From assembly GCA_009646425.1 (NCBI GenBank), contig WJBW01000003.1:1-64000 (forward strand): DNA of 64,000 nucleotides, written 5' to 3'. Under the pieces are notes generated by a model. That model was not told the origin of the DNA, did no database searches, and saw only the letters and a list, made by a program, of their open reading frames with translations. Below, one piece after another: positions 46,578 through 56,567 of this stretch; within the stretch, counting starts at the first letter, position 1; every line of letters begins with the position of its first letter. Position numbers and translations under genes: made by a program. This stretch comes from Burkholderiales bacterium LSUCC0115. GTDB taxonomy: Bacteria; Pseudomonadota; Gammaproteobacteria; Burkholderiales; Burkholderiaceae_A.

Positions 46578-48052
46578 CGATCAAGCCCTGCCAGTGTCAG
46601 GTACTTCATTTCCAGGTACTCCTCGATGCCATGCCGAGAGCCCTCCCGACCGAGACCAGACTGCTTGACCCCACCAAACGGGGCCACCTCGTTGGAGAAA
46701 ATGCCACTGTTGACACAGACCATGCCGGTCTCCAGCTGGCGAGCCACCCTAAAAATCCGGCCGATGTCGCGCGAATAAAAATAAGATGCCAGCCCAAAGT
46801 CCGTGTCGTTGGCCCGAGCCACCACCTCCTCCTCGGTCTCAAACTTGAACAACGGGGCCACCGGACCAAAGGTCTCCTCAGAAGCCAGGCGCATGCCCTC
46901 GTGGACGTTCGTCAAGACAGTCGGCTCAAAAAACAACCCGCCCAGCGCATGAGGCTTCCCCCCCACCAGGACCTGACCTCCGCCCGCAAGGGCATCTGCC
47001 ACATGCTCTTTCACCTTTTCAATCGCGGCGGGCTCAATGAGCGGTCCAATCTGCACCCCAGCCGCTAGCCCGTTGCCGACCTTGAACTCAGCCACCCGTT
47101 TGGCCAAGCGCTCTGAGAAGGCCTGATAAACACCCGCCTGAACATAAATTCGATTGGCGCAGACGCAGGTCTGACCGGCGTTCCTAAACTTCGAGGCCAA
47201 GGCGCCCTCCACGGCTGCATCTAGGTCTGCGTCGTCGAATACGATGAACGGCGCATTGCCCCCCAGTTCCAGAGAGAGCTTCTTAATGGTCTGGGCTGAC
47301 TGGCGAAACAAGATTCGCCCCACCTCGGTCGAGCCGGTAAATGACAGCTTACGAACCCGCGAGTCGGCACACAGCACCTGGCCAATGGCAGGGGCCGCCT
47401 GAGCGTCACCGACCACCACGTTGAAGACCCCGGCCGGTATCCCCGCACGGTGACCCAGCTCAGCCAGAGCCAAGGCCGTCAAAGGCGTCGCCTCGGCTGG
47501 CTTAACAACAACAGTGCAGCCCGCGGCAAGAGCGGGCGCACACTTACGAGTAATCATGGCCAGCGGAAAATTCCAGGGCGTGATCGCGGCGCAGACACCG
47601 ATGGGCTCTTTGAGCACCACCAGCTCTCGGTCCGTGGTGGGGGCGGAAATCACTTCGCCATAGATGCGCTTGGCCTCTTCGGCGAACCACTCCACAAAGC
47701 TCGCCCCATAGACCACCTCACCCTTGGCCTCCGCCAAAGGCTTACCCTGCTCTCGGGTCATCAGCATGGCCAAGTCATCTGCATGAGCCAGAATCAAGTG
47801 AAACCAAGCCTTCAGAATGGCGGCCCGGTCTTTGGCCGGTCGCCTCTTCCAATCCCCAAGGGCCGCCTGTGCAGCATCAATCGCGGAGGTGGCCTCTGTT
47901 GCGCCCATGTTGGCAACACGAACCAGCATCTCGCCGGTTGCAGGATCCTGCACCTCAAACGTCCGGCCATCGATCGCATCAACCCAATGCCCACCGACAA
48001 ACCCCTGAGACCGCAACAACGCAGCCTCTCTCAGCTCCAAAGACGCGCCCAT
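46574..48052 (-). CDS. gabD: NAD(P)-dependent succinate-semialdehyde dehydrogenase
   Basis: A 492-residue aldehyde dehydrogenase. Catalytic C296 in NAGQTCVCANR, general-base E262 in LSLELGGNAPF, N161 in TPWNFPLAM, and FTGSTEVGR for cofactor. The GabD-like CVCANR motif and length support succinate semialdehyde as substrate. Stop overlaps the downstream alcohol dehydrogenase start. Confidence 0.9.
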   Translation of the reverse strand: MGASLELREAALLRSQGFVGGHWVDAIDGRTFEVQDPATGEMLVRVANMGATEATSAIDAAQAALGDWKRRPAKDRAAILKAWFHLILAHADDLAMLMTREQGKPLAEAKGEVVYGASFVEWFAEEAKRIYGEVISAPTTDRELVVLKEPIGVCAAITPWNFPLAMITRKCAPALAAGCTVVVKPAEATPLTALALAELGHRAGIPAGVFNVVVGDAQAAPAIGQVLCADSRVRKLSFTGSTEVGRILFRQSAQTIKKLSLELGGNAPFIVFDDADLDAAVEGALASKFRNAGQTCVCANRIYVQAGVYQAFSERLAKRVAEFKVGNGLAAGVQIGPLIEPAAIEKVKEHVADALAGGGQVLVGGKPHALGGLFFEPTVLTNVHEGMRLASEETFGPVAPLFKFETEEEVVARANDTDFGLASYFYSRDIGRIFRVARQLETGMVCVNSGIFSNEVAPFGGVKQSGLGREGSRHGIEEYLEMKYLTLAGLDR

Positions 48053-48072
48053 GACCTGCTCCTATCCAATGA

Positions 48073-48852
48073 TTAGCGAAACATCTCCACAGTCGTCAGC
48101 CCCATCCGAACAATCATGACAGCCAACAACCCAATGAAAAACACCCGCACAAACTGACTGCCCTTGCGAACCGCCGTGCGTGCACCGACCACCGACCCCA
48201 TGACGTTGCAACAAGCCATCACCAGCCCTACCTTCAGCAACACCTCACCGGTGGGGACAAAAAACACCAGAGCCCCAAAGTTGGTCATCAAGTTAATCAA
48301 CTTGCTGTGGGCCGAGGCATGCAGAAAATCGTAGCCAAAGACACGGACAAAAATAAAGATGAGGAATGCCCCAGTGCCGGGACCGAAAAACCCGTCATAA
48401 AACCCAAGAACAGCCCCCAGCGCCAGGGCAAACCAAAACTCTTGCCGCACCGATAGAGTCGGCTGGTGGACCAGCCCCAACGTTCGTTGTCGCAGCGTCA
48501 CCACAGCCACCGCAACCAACAACACCAAGACCAAGGGCTGGGCCCAAGCCCGGGGCAACAAACTCACGGCCCCAGCCCCAAGCCACGAGAACAGACCCGC
48601 GGCGATGACCGATGGCCACAAGACGTGACGAATGAGGCGAACGCTGCGCATGTAGCGACGCGCGGCAAAAAAAGTGCCCGCAATCGATGACATCTTGTTA
48701 GTACCAAATAGGCTCGCGGCGCTAGCCTGAGGAAGACTACTAAACAAGGCTGGCAGTTGAACCAGTCCGCCACCGCCCACCACGGCATCAACAAAACCGG
48801 CGGCAAACGCTGCAAACGCCAGAAAAACGACCACCTCATCCAAGCCGCTCAT
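48073..48852 (-). CDS. TSUP-family permease (TauE/SafE-like)
   Basis: A 259-residue membrane protein with about eight spans in two halves, each starting with a Gly-rich helix: AAFAAGFVDAVVGGGGLVQLP and GFYDGFFGPGTGAFLIFIF. This is the repeat signature of sulfite/organosulfonate exporters. ATG 48852 follows GGCGG; TTG 48867 is an alternative. Twenty bases upstream of gabD on the same strand, so it may export or import an intermediate of that pathway. Confidence 0.87.
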   Translation of the reverse strand: MSGLDEVVVFLAFAAFAAGFVDAVVGGGGLVQLPALFSSLPQASAASLFGTNKMSSIAGTFFAARRYMRSVRLIRHVLWPSVIAAGLFSWLGAGAVSLLPRAWAQPLVLVLLVAVAVVTLRQRTLGLVHQPTLSVRQEFWFALALGAVLGFYDGFFGPGTGAFLIFIFVRVFGYDFLHASAHSKLINLMTNFGALVFFVPTGEVLLKVGLVMACCNVMGSVVGARTAVRKGSQFVRVFFIGLLAVMIVRMGLTTVEMFR

Positions 48853-48952
48853 CGCCACCGCCTTCAATTAACACCCACACCGAGGTCTGCAGCAGCACTC
48901 AACCAATCACGAGCGTTCCCGCGTCAGGGCAGATATCCGTCATGATTCAACC

Positions 48953-49963
48953 ATGACAAACCGTCTGCAGAAAAAGACCGGCCATTCTATCGCCATCACC
49001 ATGGGGGACCCCTCCGGCATTGGCCCAGAGATTGTGGTCAAAGCCTGGCGAGCCCTTCGCCACAAAACGCCCCAGCTCGAGCTCCGTATTGTCGGAGACC
49101 AAGCCCTTTTGCTCAGCCTGGCGGACCCATCCGAGCAAGCCCAGCTAGCGGCCTGCCTTGTCGACACTGGCAGCCGTGGTCCCTATCCTCTTGGCCAAAT
49201 CAGTCCCGCAAGCGGACAAGCCAGCTTTGAGGCGGTGACCCAAGCCACGCAATTGGTCATGCAAGGTCATGCCAAGGCCTTGGTAACGGCTCCCATCCAC
49301 AAAACAGCCTGGGCGATGGCCGGACATGACTGGCCCGGACACACCGAACTCCTGGCTCACCTGGCCAACCCAGTTCAACCGCCAGCTGTCCGAATGATGC
49401 TGTCCACCCCAGACCTTCGCGTCGTGCTCGACAGCATTCACCTACCCCTGAGCGCCGCGATCTCTCAACTCAATACAACACAGCTCCTGGAGACCATCTC
49501 GATCAGTCAGACGGCTGGACCATGGCTTGGTATCCCAAAACCCCGGATTGCCGTTGCGGCCTTGAATCCACATGCCTCAGAAAACGGCCGATTTGGCCAG
49601 GAAGAGGCCAGGGTCATTGAGCCCGCGATCGCAAAGGCCCGGGCCGCCGGCATCCTGGCCTCCGGCCCGTGGCCGGCGGATACGGTTTTTATGAAAGCCT
49701 TTGGCAAAACGCCCGACTGTCGCGACTTCGACCTTGTCGTCTGCCTCTATCACGACCAAGGACTCATTCCGATCAAGCTGGGTGGCATCGAGCAGGGCGT
49801 GAACAGCACCCTGGGGCTGCCGTTCATCCGAACCAGCGTTGACCATGGCACCGCTTTTGACATCGCCGGGAAAGACCTGGCAAGCCCCGACTCACTGATC
49901 GAGGCCATCCGTCTGGCCGATCAGTTCAGTCAAGCAAAACGACAGGAGCAGAGCAAGCCATGA
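48953..49963 (+). CDS. pdxA: 4-hydroxythreonine-4-phosphate dehydrogenase
   Basis: A 336-residue dehydrogenase of the DXP-dependent pyridoxal phosphate pathway. ITMGDPSGIGPEI, the metal His in WPGHTELLA, LYHDQGLIPIK and DHGTAFDIAGK are all present. Unusually it stands apart from ksgA/surA; it is followed with a 4-base overlap by a MOSC protein. A PdxA2-type role cannot be excluded. Confidence 0.93.
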   Translation: MTNRLQKKTGHSIAITMGDPSGIGPEIVVKAWRALRHKTPQLELRIVGDQALLLSLADPSEQAQLAACLVDTGSRGPYPLGQISPASGQASFEAVTQATQLVMQGHAKALVTAPIHKTAWAMAGHDWPGHTELLAHLANPVQPPAVRMMLSTPDLRVVLDSIHLPLSAAISQLNTTQLLETISISQTAGPWLGIPKPRIAVAALNPHASENGRFGQEEARVIEPAIAKARAAGILASGPWPADTVFMKAFGKTPDCRDFDLVVCLYHDQGLIPIKLGGIEQGVNSTLGLPFIRTSVDHGTAFDIAGKDLASPDSLIEAIRLADQFSQAKRQEQSKP

Positions 49964-50565
49964 GCCGTCTGATCAGCATCAATACAGGACAGGCCCAACT
50001 GCTGCTCGTCCGTAACACCAACGAGCCGGTCCATGGCGTTCAAACCGCGATTCGCAAGACCAGCGCCTCCAGCCTAGAGCACCCGGCGCCCATCGAACTT
50101 CAAAAACTGGGGCTTGAGGGCGACGAACAAGTGGACCTCAGCGTTCACGGAGGCCTTGACAAGGCGGTCTACGCTTTCTGCTCGGAGCACTATGCCCAGT
50201 GGAAAACCTGGTTGGTTTCAGTATCGGGCGCCGCCGATCGTCTAGACCACTACGGCGCCTTTGGCGAAAATCTGACCGTCGAGGGATTTGATGAGGAGAC
50301 GGTGTTCGTGGGTGATGTCTGGCGAATCGGACAGACCATCTTGCGGGTGACAGAACCCCGAAGCCCGTGTTTCAAGTTCACAGCCTTGATGAAAGCCCCA
50401 CTGGCCGCTCGCCACATGTTTGAAACCCACCAATCTGGCTGGTATCTACAAGTCGTTCAACCCGGACCGGTTCAAGCGGGTAGCCCCATTACGGTGGAGC
50501 CGGGACCAAGAGAAATGAGCGTCGCTAAGGCGCTGAATTTAAAAAAACGCCCACAAGATCTGTAG
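49960..50565 (+). CDS. MOSC-domain protein (YiiM-like)
   Basis: A 201-residue protein with the MOSC beta-barrel: LGLEGDEQVDLSVHGGLDKAVYAF, FGENLTVEGFDEETVFVGDVWRIG, and the conserved Cys in EPRSPCFKFTALM that may bind sulfur or the molybdenum cofactor. YiiM in E. coli reduces N-hydroxylated compounds. Coupled to pdxA by ATGA. Confidence 0.9.
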   Translation: MSRLISINTGQAQLLLVRNTNEPVHGVQTAIRKTSASSLEHPAPIELQKLGLEGDEQVDLSVHGGLDKAVYAFCSEHYAQWKTWLVSVSGAADRLDHYGAFGENLTVEGFDEETVFVGDVWRIGQTILRVTEPRSPCFKFTALMKAPLAARHMFETHQSGWYLQVVQPGPVQAGSPITVEPGPREMSVAKALNLKKRPQDL

Positions 50566-50586
50566 GTCACCAAAGATCATGTGGGC
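50541..50586 (-). terminator. Intrinsic terminator of pckG
   Basis: On the minus strand a 13-bp stem (GCCCACATGATCT / AGATCTTGTGGGC, one mismatch) is followed directly by TTTTTTT. It overlaps the 3' end of the convergent MOSC gene. Confidence 0.75.
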
Positions 50587-50591
50587 ATAAA

Positions 50592-50618
50592 GTCCGGCCG
50601 CCAAAGGGTGGGCCGGAC
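50592..50618. terminator. Second hairpin between MOSC gene and pckG
   Basis: Perfect 8-bp GTCCGGCC / GGCCGGAC stem with an 11-base loop, without a T-run. May help stop transcription from the MOSC side or protect mRNA ends. Confidence 0.4.
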
Positions 50619-50634
50619 AAGCATGGGCAAATGC

Positions 50635-52512
50635 TTAGGCTGCCAGCCTGTCCTGAAGCTGTTGGTGCAGCTTGGTCTTGATCTCACGCAGGACCGGCGG
50701 CAAACCGTTGGCCAGACGACCAAACAACTCCTCGTGCAGATCGAACTCTTGCTGCCAGGCAGACAGATCAATCGCACTGATGGTCTCGAACTGCTCCGCA
50801 GAGAAAGTCAGGCCGCTCCAGTCCAGATCGGCATAGCTTGGGGAGACACCAAAGACATGCTCTTGGCCGCTGGCCTGACCCTCAATTCGCTGCAACATCC
50901 ATTTCAGGACGCGGGCGTTCTCACCAAAACCGGGCCATACAAACTTGCCATTGGCATCTGTTCGGAACCAATTGACACAGTAAATCTTGGGCAGCACCGC
51001 CCCACTGGCTGCCAGCTTGTCTCCAAGGGACAGCCAATGACCAAAGTAGTCGGCCATGTTGTAACCACAGAAGGGCAACATGGCAAAAGGGTCTCGACGA
51101 ACGACACCCTGCTGACCCGCCGCGGCCGCAGTGGTCTCTGAACCCATGGTTGCAGCCATGTACACGCCCTCTTGCCAATTGCGAGCTTCGGTCACCAATG
51201 GCACCGTGGTCGAGCGACGACCACCGAAGATAAAGGCATCAATCGCAACACCGGCAGGATCGTCCCAGGCCGAATCAATCACTGGGTTCTGCGTGGCCGC
51301 TACGGTAAAACGGGCATTGGGATGAGCGGCCTTGCGACCTTCGGACTTTGCCACCTCGGGCGTCCAGTCACGCCCCTGCCAATCCATGCAATGAGCAGGC
51401 GGCGTATCGGTCATGCCCTCCCACCAGACATCACCATCATCCGTTAAGGCCACGTTGGTGAAGATCACGTTTTCACGCAAAGAAGCCATGCAGTTGTAGT
51501 TGGTCTTTTCGTTGGTGCCAGGCGCCACACCAAAGTAGCCCGCCTCTGGGTTGATCGCTCGCAGGCGACCTTGGGCATCAGGCTTGATCCAAGCGATGTC
51601 ATCACCGATGGTGGTGATCTTCCAGCCGTTGTCATCCAGGCCCTTGGGCGGAATCAGCATGGCGAAATTGGTCTTGCCGCAGGCCGACGGAAAGGCCGCA
51701 GCCACGTGGTACTTCTTACCCCAGGGGGCCTGAACCCCAAGAATCAGCATGTGCTCCGCCAGCCAGCCAGTCGCACCGGCCATGGCCTCTCGACGACCCA
51801 TGGTGGAGGCAATGCGCAAGGCAAAACATTTTTTGCCCAACAAGGCATTGCCACCGTAGCCCGAGCCGTAAGACCAGATCTCGCGGGTCTCGGGAAAGTG
51901 AACAATGTACTTGGTGGCATTACAAGGCCAAGACACGTCTTCCTGACCGGCAGCCAACGGCGCGCCAACGGTGTGAACGCACGGCACAAAAGCGCCGTCT
52001 TGTCCCAGCAGGTCAATGACCGCCTTGCCCATGCGAGTCATCATGCGCATGTTCACCACGACATAGGGGGAGTCGGAGAGCTCTACGCCGATCTGAGAGA
52101 TGGGCGAACCCAGGGGACCCATCGAAAAAGGCACCACATACAGGGTGCGGCCCTGCATACAGCCCTCAAACAGACCATCGAGCGTCGAGCGCATCTCCGC
52201 CGGCGCGATCCAATTGTTATTGGGGCCCGCATCTTCTTGCCGCGCGCTACACACAAAAGTACGGTCTTCGACGCGAGCCACATCCGAGGGATCCGACCAG
52301 GCCAGATAGGAGTTGGGGCGCTTGGCTGCATTCAAGCGCTTCAAGGTGCCCGCCTGCACCATTTGCTTGCACAGCCGGTCGTACTCGGCCTGCGAACCGT
52401 CACACCAAACAATCTCTTTGGGCTTGGTCTTGGCTGCAATCTGATCTACCCACTTCAGCAGATCGGCATGGTTCACGGCGTAGGGACGGGTGACGGGGAT
52501 AGAGGTGCTCAT
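50635..52512 (-). CDS. pckG: Phosphoenolpyruvate carboxykinase (GTP)
   Basis: A 625-residue gluconeogenic enzyme converting oxaloacetate and GTP to PEP. The GTP-type P-loop is [15 protein letters not shown] with the reactive Cys; substrate and metal residues occur in [21 protein letters not shown] and [12 protein letters not shown]. Length matches the GTP class rather than the ATP class (about 530). Divergent from the asparaginase-domain gene over a region with an inverted repeat. Confidence 0.97.
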   Translation of the reverse strand: MSTSIPVTRPYAVNHADLLKWVDQIAAKTKPKEIVWCDGSQAEYDRLCKQMVQAGTLKRLNAAKRPNSYLAWSDPSDVARVEDRTFVCSARQEDAGPNNNWIAPAEMRSTLDGLFEGCMQGRTLYVVPFSMGPLGSPISQIGVELSDSPYVVVNMRMMTRMGKAVIDLLGQDGAFVPCVHTVGAPLAAGQEDVSWPCNATKYIVHFPETREIWSYGSGYGGNALLGKKCFALRIASTMGRREAMAGATGWLAEHMLILGVQAPWGKKYHVAAAFPSACGKTNFAMLIPPKGLDDNGWKITTIGDDIAWIKPDAQGRLRAINPEAGYFGVAPGTNEKTNYNCMASLRENVIFTNVALTDDGDVWWEGMTDTPPAHCMDWQGRDWTPEVAKSEGRKAAHPNARFTVAATQNPVIDSAWDDPAGVAIDAFIFGGRRSTTVPLVTEARNWQEGVYMAATMGSETTAAAAGQQGVVRRDPFAMLPFCGYNMADYFGHWLSLGDKLAASGAVLPKIYCVNWFRTDANGKFVWPGFGENARVLKWMLQRIEGQASGQEHVFGVSPSYADLDWSGLTFSAEQFETISAIDLSAWQQEFDLHEELFGRLANGLPPVLREIKTKLHQQLQDRLAA

Positions 52513-52524
52513 GGCGCTTTATTT

Positions 52525-52571
52525 CCACAAATATGACAGGATGATGGCAGTCTAGCACCGGGGATTTGTGG
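52525..52571. promoter_or_regulatory. Spaced inverted repeat between pckG and the divergent gene
   Basis: CCACAAAT (52525-52532) and ATTTGTGG (52564-52571) are perfect inverted copies with a 31-base spacer, in the only gap (110 bases) where both divergent promoters must lie. Possible pair of operator half-sites; regulator unknown. Confidence 0.4.
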
Positions 52572-52622
52572 TCCAAAATCGCACAATCCCTAAGGCCCAA
52601 TAACCACACAAAGCCGTCAAAT

Positions 52623-53156
52623 ATGCAGCGCAACAACCCCACCGCCTCACTGGCCATTCTCACCACCGGCGGTACTTTTGAGAAGCAATACTGCCCCGAC
52701 CAAAATGGGCTGGGGTTCACACAAAGCGGGCTTGCCGCCTGGGCCACGCAATGCCGACTGCCTACGAACACACGACTCGAGACCGTGATGCTGGTTGACA
52801 GCCTCGACATGACAGAGGATCAAAGACAGACACTGGCCCTTGCCGTGGCCGAGAGCCCAGAAGATCGTCTGATCATCATTCATGGAACCGACACAATGGT
52901 GCGGTCGGCCGACCTCATTGCCCTGCACAAGCGAGCCGAACAAACCGTGGTGTTCACAGGCGCCATGATTCCGGCGAGCCAGCCAAACAGCGATGCCCTT
53001 TTTAATTTAGGGCTGGCTGTGGCCGCCGCCCAACTCTGTCCGGCGGGGTGCTACATCGCCATGTCTGGATCTATATGGCTTGCCAAAGACGCCTCCAAGA
53101 ACCACCTGCAAGGCCGATTTGAAGGAACGCCGGTCTACTTGCCAATACAAAACTGA
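52623..53156 (+). CDS. Short asparaginase-domain protein
   Basis: A 177-residue protein equal to the N-terminal domain of type I/II L-asparaginases: first catalytic Thr in ILTTGGTFEK and the second triad region IHGTDTMVRSA. The C-terminal domain is missing, yet the frame is intact and ends cleanly, as in short asparaginase-like proteins of other betaproteobacteria. Activity uncertain. Start ATG 52623; a TTG 57 bases upstream lies in the inverted repeat. Overlaps mnmE by 22 bases. Confidence 0.87.
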   Translation: MQRNNPTASLAILTTGGTFEKQYCPDQNGLGFTQSGLAAWATQCRLPTNTRLETVMLVDSLDMTEDQRQTLALAVAESPEDRLIIIHGTDTMVRSADLIALHKRAEQTVVFTGAMIPASQPNSDALFNLGLAVAAAQLCPAGCYIAMSGSIWLAKDASKNHLQGRFEGTPVYLPIQN

Positions 53157-54556
53157 CCAAAGATAGCGCCCAGTAAATCATCGGCCAGATACGCGCCGGT
53201 AATCTCAGACAAGTGCTGCTGGGCCAGGCGAAGCTGCTCGGCCAACAACTCCAACGCCTGCAGTTGTAAATGCCCCGCCGCAAAACCCAAGGCCTGATCA
53301 GCCCTCGACAAGGCCTCCAACTGCCGAGACCGGGCACTGAAAACGCCCTCTTGCGCGCCAGACTGAGACCAGCCGGCCGCATGGGCAAAAGCCGCTCGCA
53401 GCTGGTCCAGCCCCTGCCCTGTTTTGGCCGACACCAGCAAAGCCTTGGCACCACCAGGTGTCTGTGTTGTGTCAGGCACCGTGACACACTGATCGACCTT
53501 GTTGAAGACCACCAAGACATCGGCGGTCCTTTGTGACAAACCAGTCTGAACATCTCGGCTGCCCACCCGATCACAGACCGCTTTTTCCATAGCACTGTCC
53601 GATGGGTATTGACCGCTGGCATCTCGAAGCAACACCACCAAATCCGCCTGCTCAATGGCCTGCCAACTGCGCTCAATGCCTATTCGCTCAACCTCGTCCT
53701 CGGTCTGCCGAAGCCCTGCCGTATCAATCACACGAATGGGCAGGCCCTCGATCACCAAGTCCTGTACCAAGCGATCTCGCGTCGTGCCCGGGACAGCGGT
53801 CACAATGGCAACCTCCTCCTCGGCCAAGGCGTTGAGCAGCGATGATTTGCCCACATTGGGTGGGCCCACCAGGACCACCCTCAGCCCCTCCCTGAGCGCC
53901 TGACCTCGTTGGGCTGACTGAAAAATGGCTTTCAACCTGTCTCGACAGGCCTGTAGTCGTTGCGCCACATGCTCACGACCAATGAACTCGATGTCTTCTT
54001 CCGGAAAATCCAAACAAGCTTCCACACGAAGGCGGAGGTCTATCAGCTGAGCTTGCAAGGCCTGAATTTCCCGTGAAAAAGCACCTGTCAAAGAAGCCAA
54101 GGCGGCCTGAGCCGCTCGGCTGGTCTGCGCCGCAATCAAATCCGACACAGCCTGCGCCTGCGCCAAATCCATTTTGTCGTTGAGAAAAGCTCTCTGCGTG
54201 AATTCGCCCGGCTGCGCCGGCCGAATCGGGCTGTCAGCTCGATGACATGCCAGACAGGCCCTTAAAACCAGCTGCAAAACCGCCAACCCACCATGCCCCT
54301 GGAGCTCCAGGACATCTTCACCGGTATAGGAGTGAGGGGCTTTGAAAAAAATGGCCAGCCCTTGATCAATCGGCTGACCATCTTCATTCAGAAAAGAAAC
54401 CAGTGTGGCCTGTCTGGGCTTTAAGTCCTGCCCACAAAGGGCCTTGGCCACACGATGGCTGGCGGGGCCTGAGACCCGAACGATCCCGATGGCCCCAGCG
54501 GCAGCGGCCGTCGCAACGGCCGCAATCGTTTCAACCGATTGGCTAGGCCCCGGCAT
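53135..54556 (-). CDS. mnmE: tRNA modification GTPase MnmE
   Basis: A 473-residue GTPase partner of MnmG for U34 modification. N-terminal folate-binding domain (TIAAVATAAAAGAIGIVRVSG), helical domain, inserted G domain with GPPNVGKSSLLNAL, DTAGLRQTED and NKVD, and the C-terminal FCIGK with the essential Cys. Overlaps the yidC end by 14 bases. Confidence 0.98.
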   Translation of the reverse strand: MPGPSQSVETIAAVATAAAAGAIGIVRVSGPASHRVAKALCGQDLKPRQATLVSFLNEDGQPIDQGLAIFFKAPHSYTGEDVLELQGHGGLAVLQLVLRACLACHRADSPIRPAQPGEFTQRAFLNDKMDLAQAQAVSDLIAAQTSRAAQAALASLTGAFSREIQALQAQLIDLRLRVEACLDFPEEDIEFIGREHVAQRLQACRDRLKAIFQSAQRGQALREGLRVVLVGPPNVGKSSLLNALAEEEVAIVTAVPGTTRDRLVQDLVIEGLPIRVIDTAGLRQTEDEVERIGIERSWQAIEQADLVVLLRDASGQYPSDSAMEKAVCDRVGSRDVQTGLSQRTADVLVVFNKVDQCVTVPDTTQTPGGAKALLVSAKTGQGLDQLRAAFAHAAGWSQSGAQEGVFSARSRQLEALSRADQALGFAAGHLQLQALELLAEQLRLAQQHLSEITGAYLADDLLGAIFGQFCIGK

Positions 54557-56258
54557 TCACCCGCTTCATGATGGTCCACTGCTGGGCAATCGAAACCACG
54601 TTGTTGACCAACCAATACAAGACGAGGCCCGCAGGGAAGAAGAAGAAAAACACCGAGAAGACCAACGGCATGATCATCATGACTTTGGCCTGCATGGGGT
54701 CTGGTGGTGGTGGGTTCAGCTTGGTCTGCAGATACATGGTGGCAGCCATCAACAGCGGCAGCGGACCCAAAGGCATGTTGAGGCCTGGAATGACACCAAA
54801 CAAGGCGTCCGGCGCAGCCAAATCTTGAATCCAGAGAATCCAAGGGGCGTTGCGCATCTCGACACTGCCCAGCAGCACCCAATACAGCGCCAAGAAAACG
54901 GGAATCTGGATCACGACCGGCAGACAACCACCGAGCGGATTGATTTTCTCCGTCTTGTAGATCTCCATCATGGCCTGATTGAGTTTGGCCCGATCATTCG
55001 GGTAGCGCTCTCGAATGGCCGCAATTCGAGGAGCAACGGCCTTCATCTTGGCCATCGACCGATAGCTGGCAGCCGACAGCGGATAAAAGAGGCCCTTGAT
55101 GACGATGGTCAGGACCACGATGGACCAGCCCCAGTTGTTCACGAGGCGATTGATCTGCTCCAGCAGCCAATAAATGGGTTTGGCAATAAACGTCAGCCAG
55201 CTGTAATCCACCACCAACTCAAGACCCGGCGCCAACTGCTCGAGGGTGCGCTGAATCTGGGGACCAACATACAGCGTGGACTCATGGGTTTGCTGACCAC
55301 CAGGGGCGACCGAGGCAATCGCCTGGATCATGCCAGCCGCGTATAGGTTCTGATCCACCTTCCGAGTGAAGAACTCTCGGGGTTGGTTGTTATCCAGCAC
55401 ATAGGCCGAGACAAAATAATGCTGCACCATGCCCAACCACCCATCAGAGGCCTGTCGGATGTGGCTGGTTTTGTTTTTCTCAATGTCTGACCAATCGATC
55501 TTTTGAAACTTGGCCTGGTCTGTAAACAGCGCAGGGCCAGTAAAGGTGTAGTAGAAAGAGTTCTCGCCCGGCGGTGGGTTATCCGTGCGCAGGAATTGCA
55601 GGTAGAGGCTTGGGGCAACCGTATCGGCGCCGGTATTCACAATGGTGTGCGTCAGCTTGACCTGGTGGCCTGTTGCGGCCAACTCAATTTTTTTGATCAA
55701 CTTAAGCCCGCCCGACTCCGCCACCAACACCACCGAGCGACTTGGGTCTTGTCCCCCGGCCAGCGGCTGCCTTACAAACGGCAGTGTGTGATTGGGGAAG
55801 GCCTTGCCTGCGGCCGCCTGACCAATCAAGCCCGTCTGGGCCTCGTACTGAGCGCCTGCAGACTGATCAAAGAGCAACACCTTGCCCCCCGGATAGTTGT
55901 CAGACGGCTGGTCCAGTAGCGTTGCCTTGACGAAGCGTGCACCAAGGGTGTCCACCTCCAAGGCCAGACTATTGTTTTGTAAAACCACGCGCTCTGAACT
56001 GGGCGCAGGCGATTGGGCCACGATATTGGCAGCCTGTTTAGCCGGGGCGGCCGTCGGCGCAAGGGCCTGACTGGCAGAGGGAATGGCGCTGGTGGCAGAG
56101 GCAGGACCGGGGGTTTGGGCGGCCTGACCTACCGACGGGGATGTGGCAGCAGCAGTCTGCTCAACACCTGGTGGACGCGAGGCCCGCATCCAAGACTCCC
56201 ACAGGAGGAAAAGAGATGCTGCAAAAACCAAAGCCAACACTGTCCGACGGGTATCCAT
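54543..56258 (-). CDS. yidC: Membrane protein insertase YidC
   Basis: A 571-residue insertase. N-terminal span (MDTRRTVLALVFAASLFLLWESW), large periplasmic domain (to about 365) and a C-terminal bundle of five spans with the conserved Arg region SYRSMAKMKAVAPRI and NPLGGCLPVVIQIPVFLALYW. The N-terminal linker (about 35-85) is Ala/Pro/Ser rich, unusually long low complexity. Confidence 0.98.
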   Translation of the reverse strand: MDTRRTVLALVFAASLFLLWESWMRASRPPGVEQTAAATSPSVGQAAQTPGPASATSAIPSASQALAPTAAPAKQAANIVAQSPAPSSERVVLQNNSLALEVDTLGARFVKATLLDQPSDNYPGGKVLLFDQSAGAQYEAQTGLIGQAAAGKAFPNHTLPFVRQPLAGGQDPSRSVVLVAESGGLKLIKKIELAATGHQVKLTHTIVNTGADTVAPSLYLQFLRTDNPPPGENSFYYTFTGPALFTDQAKFQKIDWSDIEKNKTSHIRQASDGWLGMVQHYFVSAYVLDNNQPREFFTRKVDQNLYAAGMIQAIASVAPGGQQTHESTLYVGPQIQRTLEQLAPGLELVVDYSWLTFIAKPIYWLLEQINRLVNNWGWSIVVLTIVIKGLFYPLSAASYRSMAKMKAVAPRIAAIRERYPNDRAKLNQAMMEIYKTEKINPLGGCLPVVIQIPVFLALYWVLLGSVEMRNAPWILWIQDLAAPDALFGVIPGLNMPLGPLPLLMAATMYLQTKLNPPPPDPMQAKVMMIMPLVFSVFFFFFPAGLVLYWLVNNVVSIAQQWTIMKRVNAGA

Positions 56259-56297
56259 ATCAAAACCGTTTCAAAAAGAACACTCTAAAAACACAAC

Positions 56298-56567
56298 TCA
56301 TGAGCCAGAAGGCGGCGGCTCTTGACCAGAAGAAACTGGATCATAGCCCGAGCCACCCCCAGGACGACATCGACAAAGTCGGTGGATGGTCATGCGACCC
56401 CCATTCCACAGCCCGTGCAATTCAATAGCCTCGTGCGCGTAGTCAGAACAGGTGGGCAGAAATCGACAGCGCGGCCCCAGCACAATCCGGATGCTCAATT
56501 GGTAACCACGGATCATCAATTGAGCACACCAGATCAGAACCCGGTGAAAGGCCCCAAACGACTTCAT
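56298..56567 (-). CDS. yidD: Membrane protein insertion efficiency factor YidD
   Basis: An 89-residue protein with the YidD signature YQLSIRIVLGPRCRFLPTCSDYAHEAIELHG and LCRCRPGGGSGYDPV. Located between rnpA (4-base overlap) and yidC as usual. Confidence 0.96.
   Translation of the reverse strand: MKSFGAFHRVLIWCAQLMIRGYQLSIRIVLGPRCRFLPTCSDYAHEAIELHGLWNGGRMTIHRLCRCRPGGGSGYDPVSSGQEPPPSGS

Noticed and set aside
51571-52536. Open frame of 321 codons opposite pckG
   Set aside because: Lies fully antisense to a clear PEP carboxykinase gene; Arg/His-rich composition typical of reverse-frame translation in GC-rich DNA.
52623-53156. Asparaginase-like gene considered as a truncated pseudogene
   Set aside because: Only the N-terminal domain is present, but the frame is open, the catalytic Thr motifs are kept, and short stand-alone forms are known in related bacteria.
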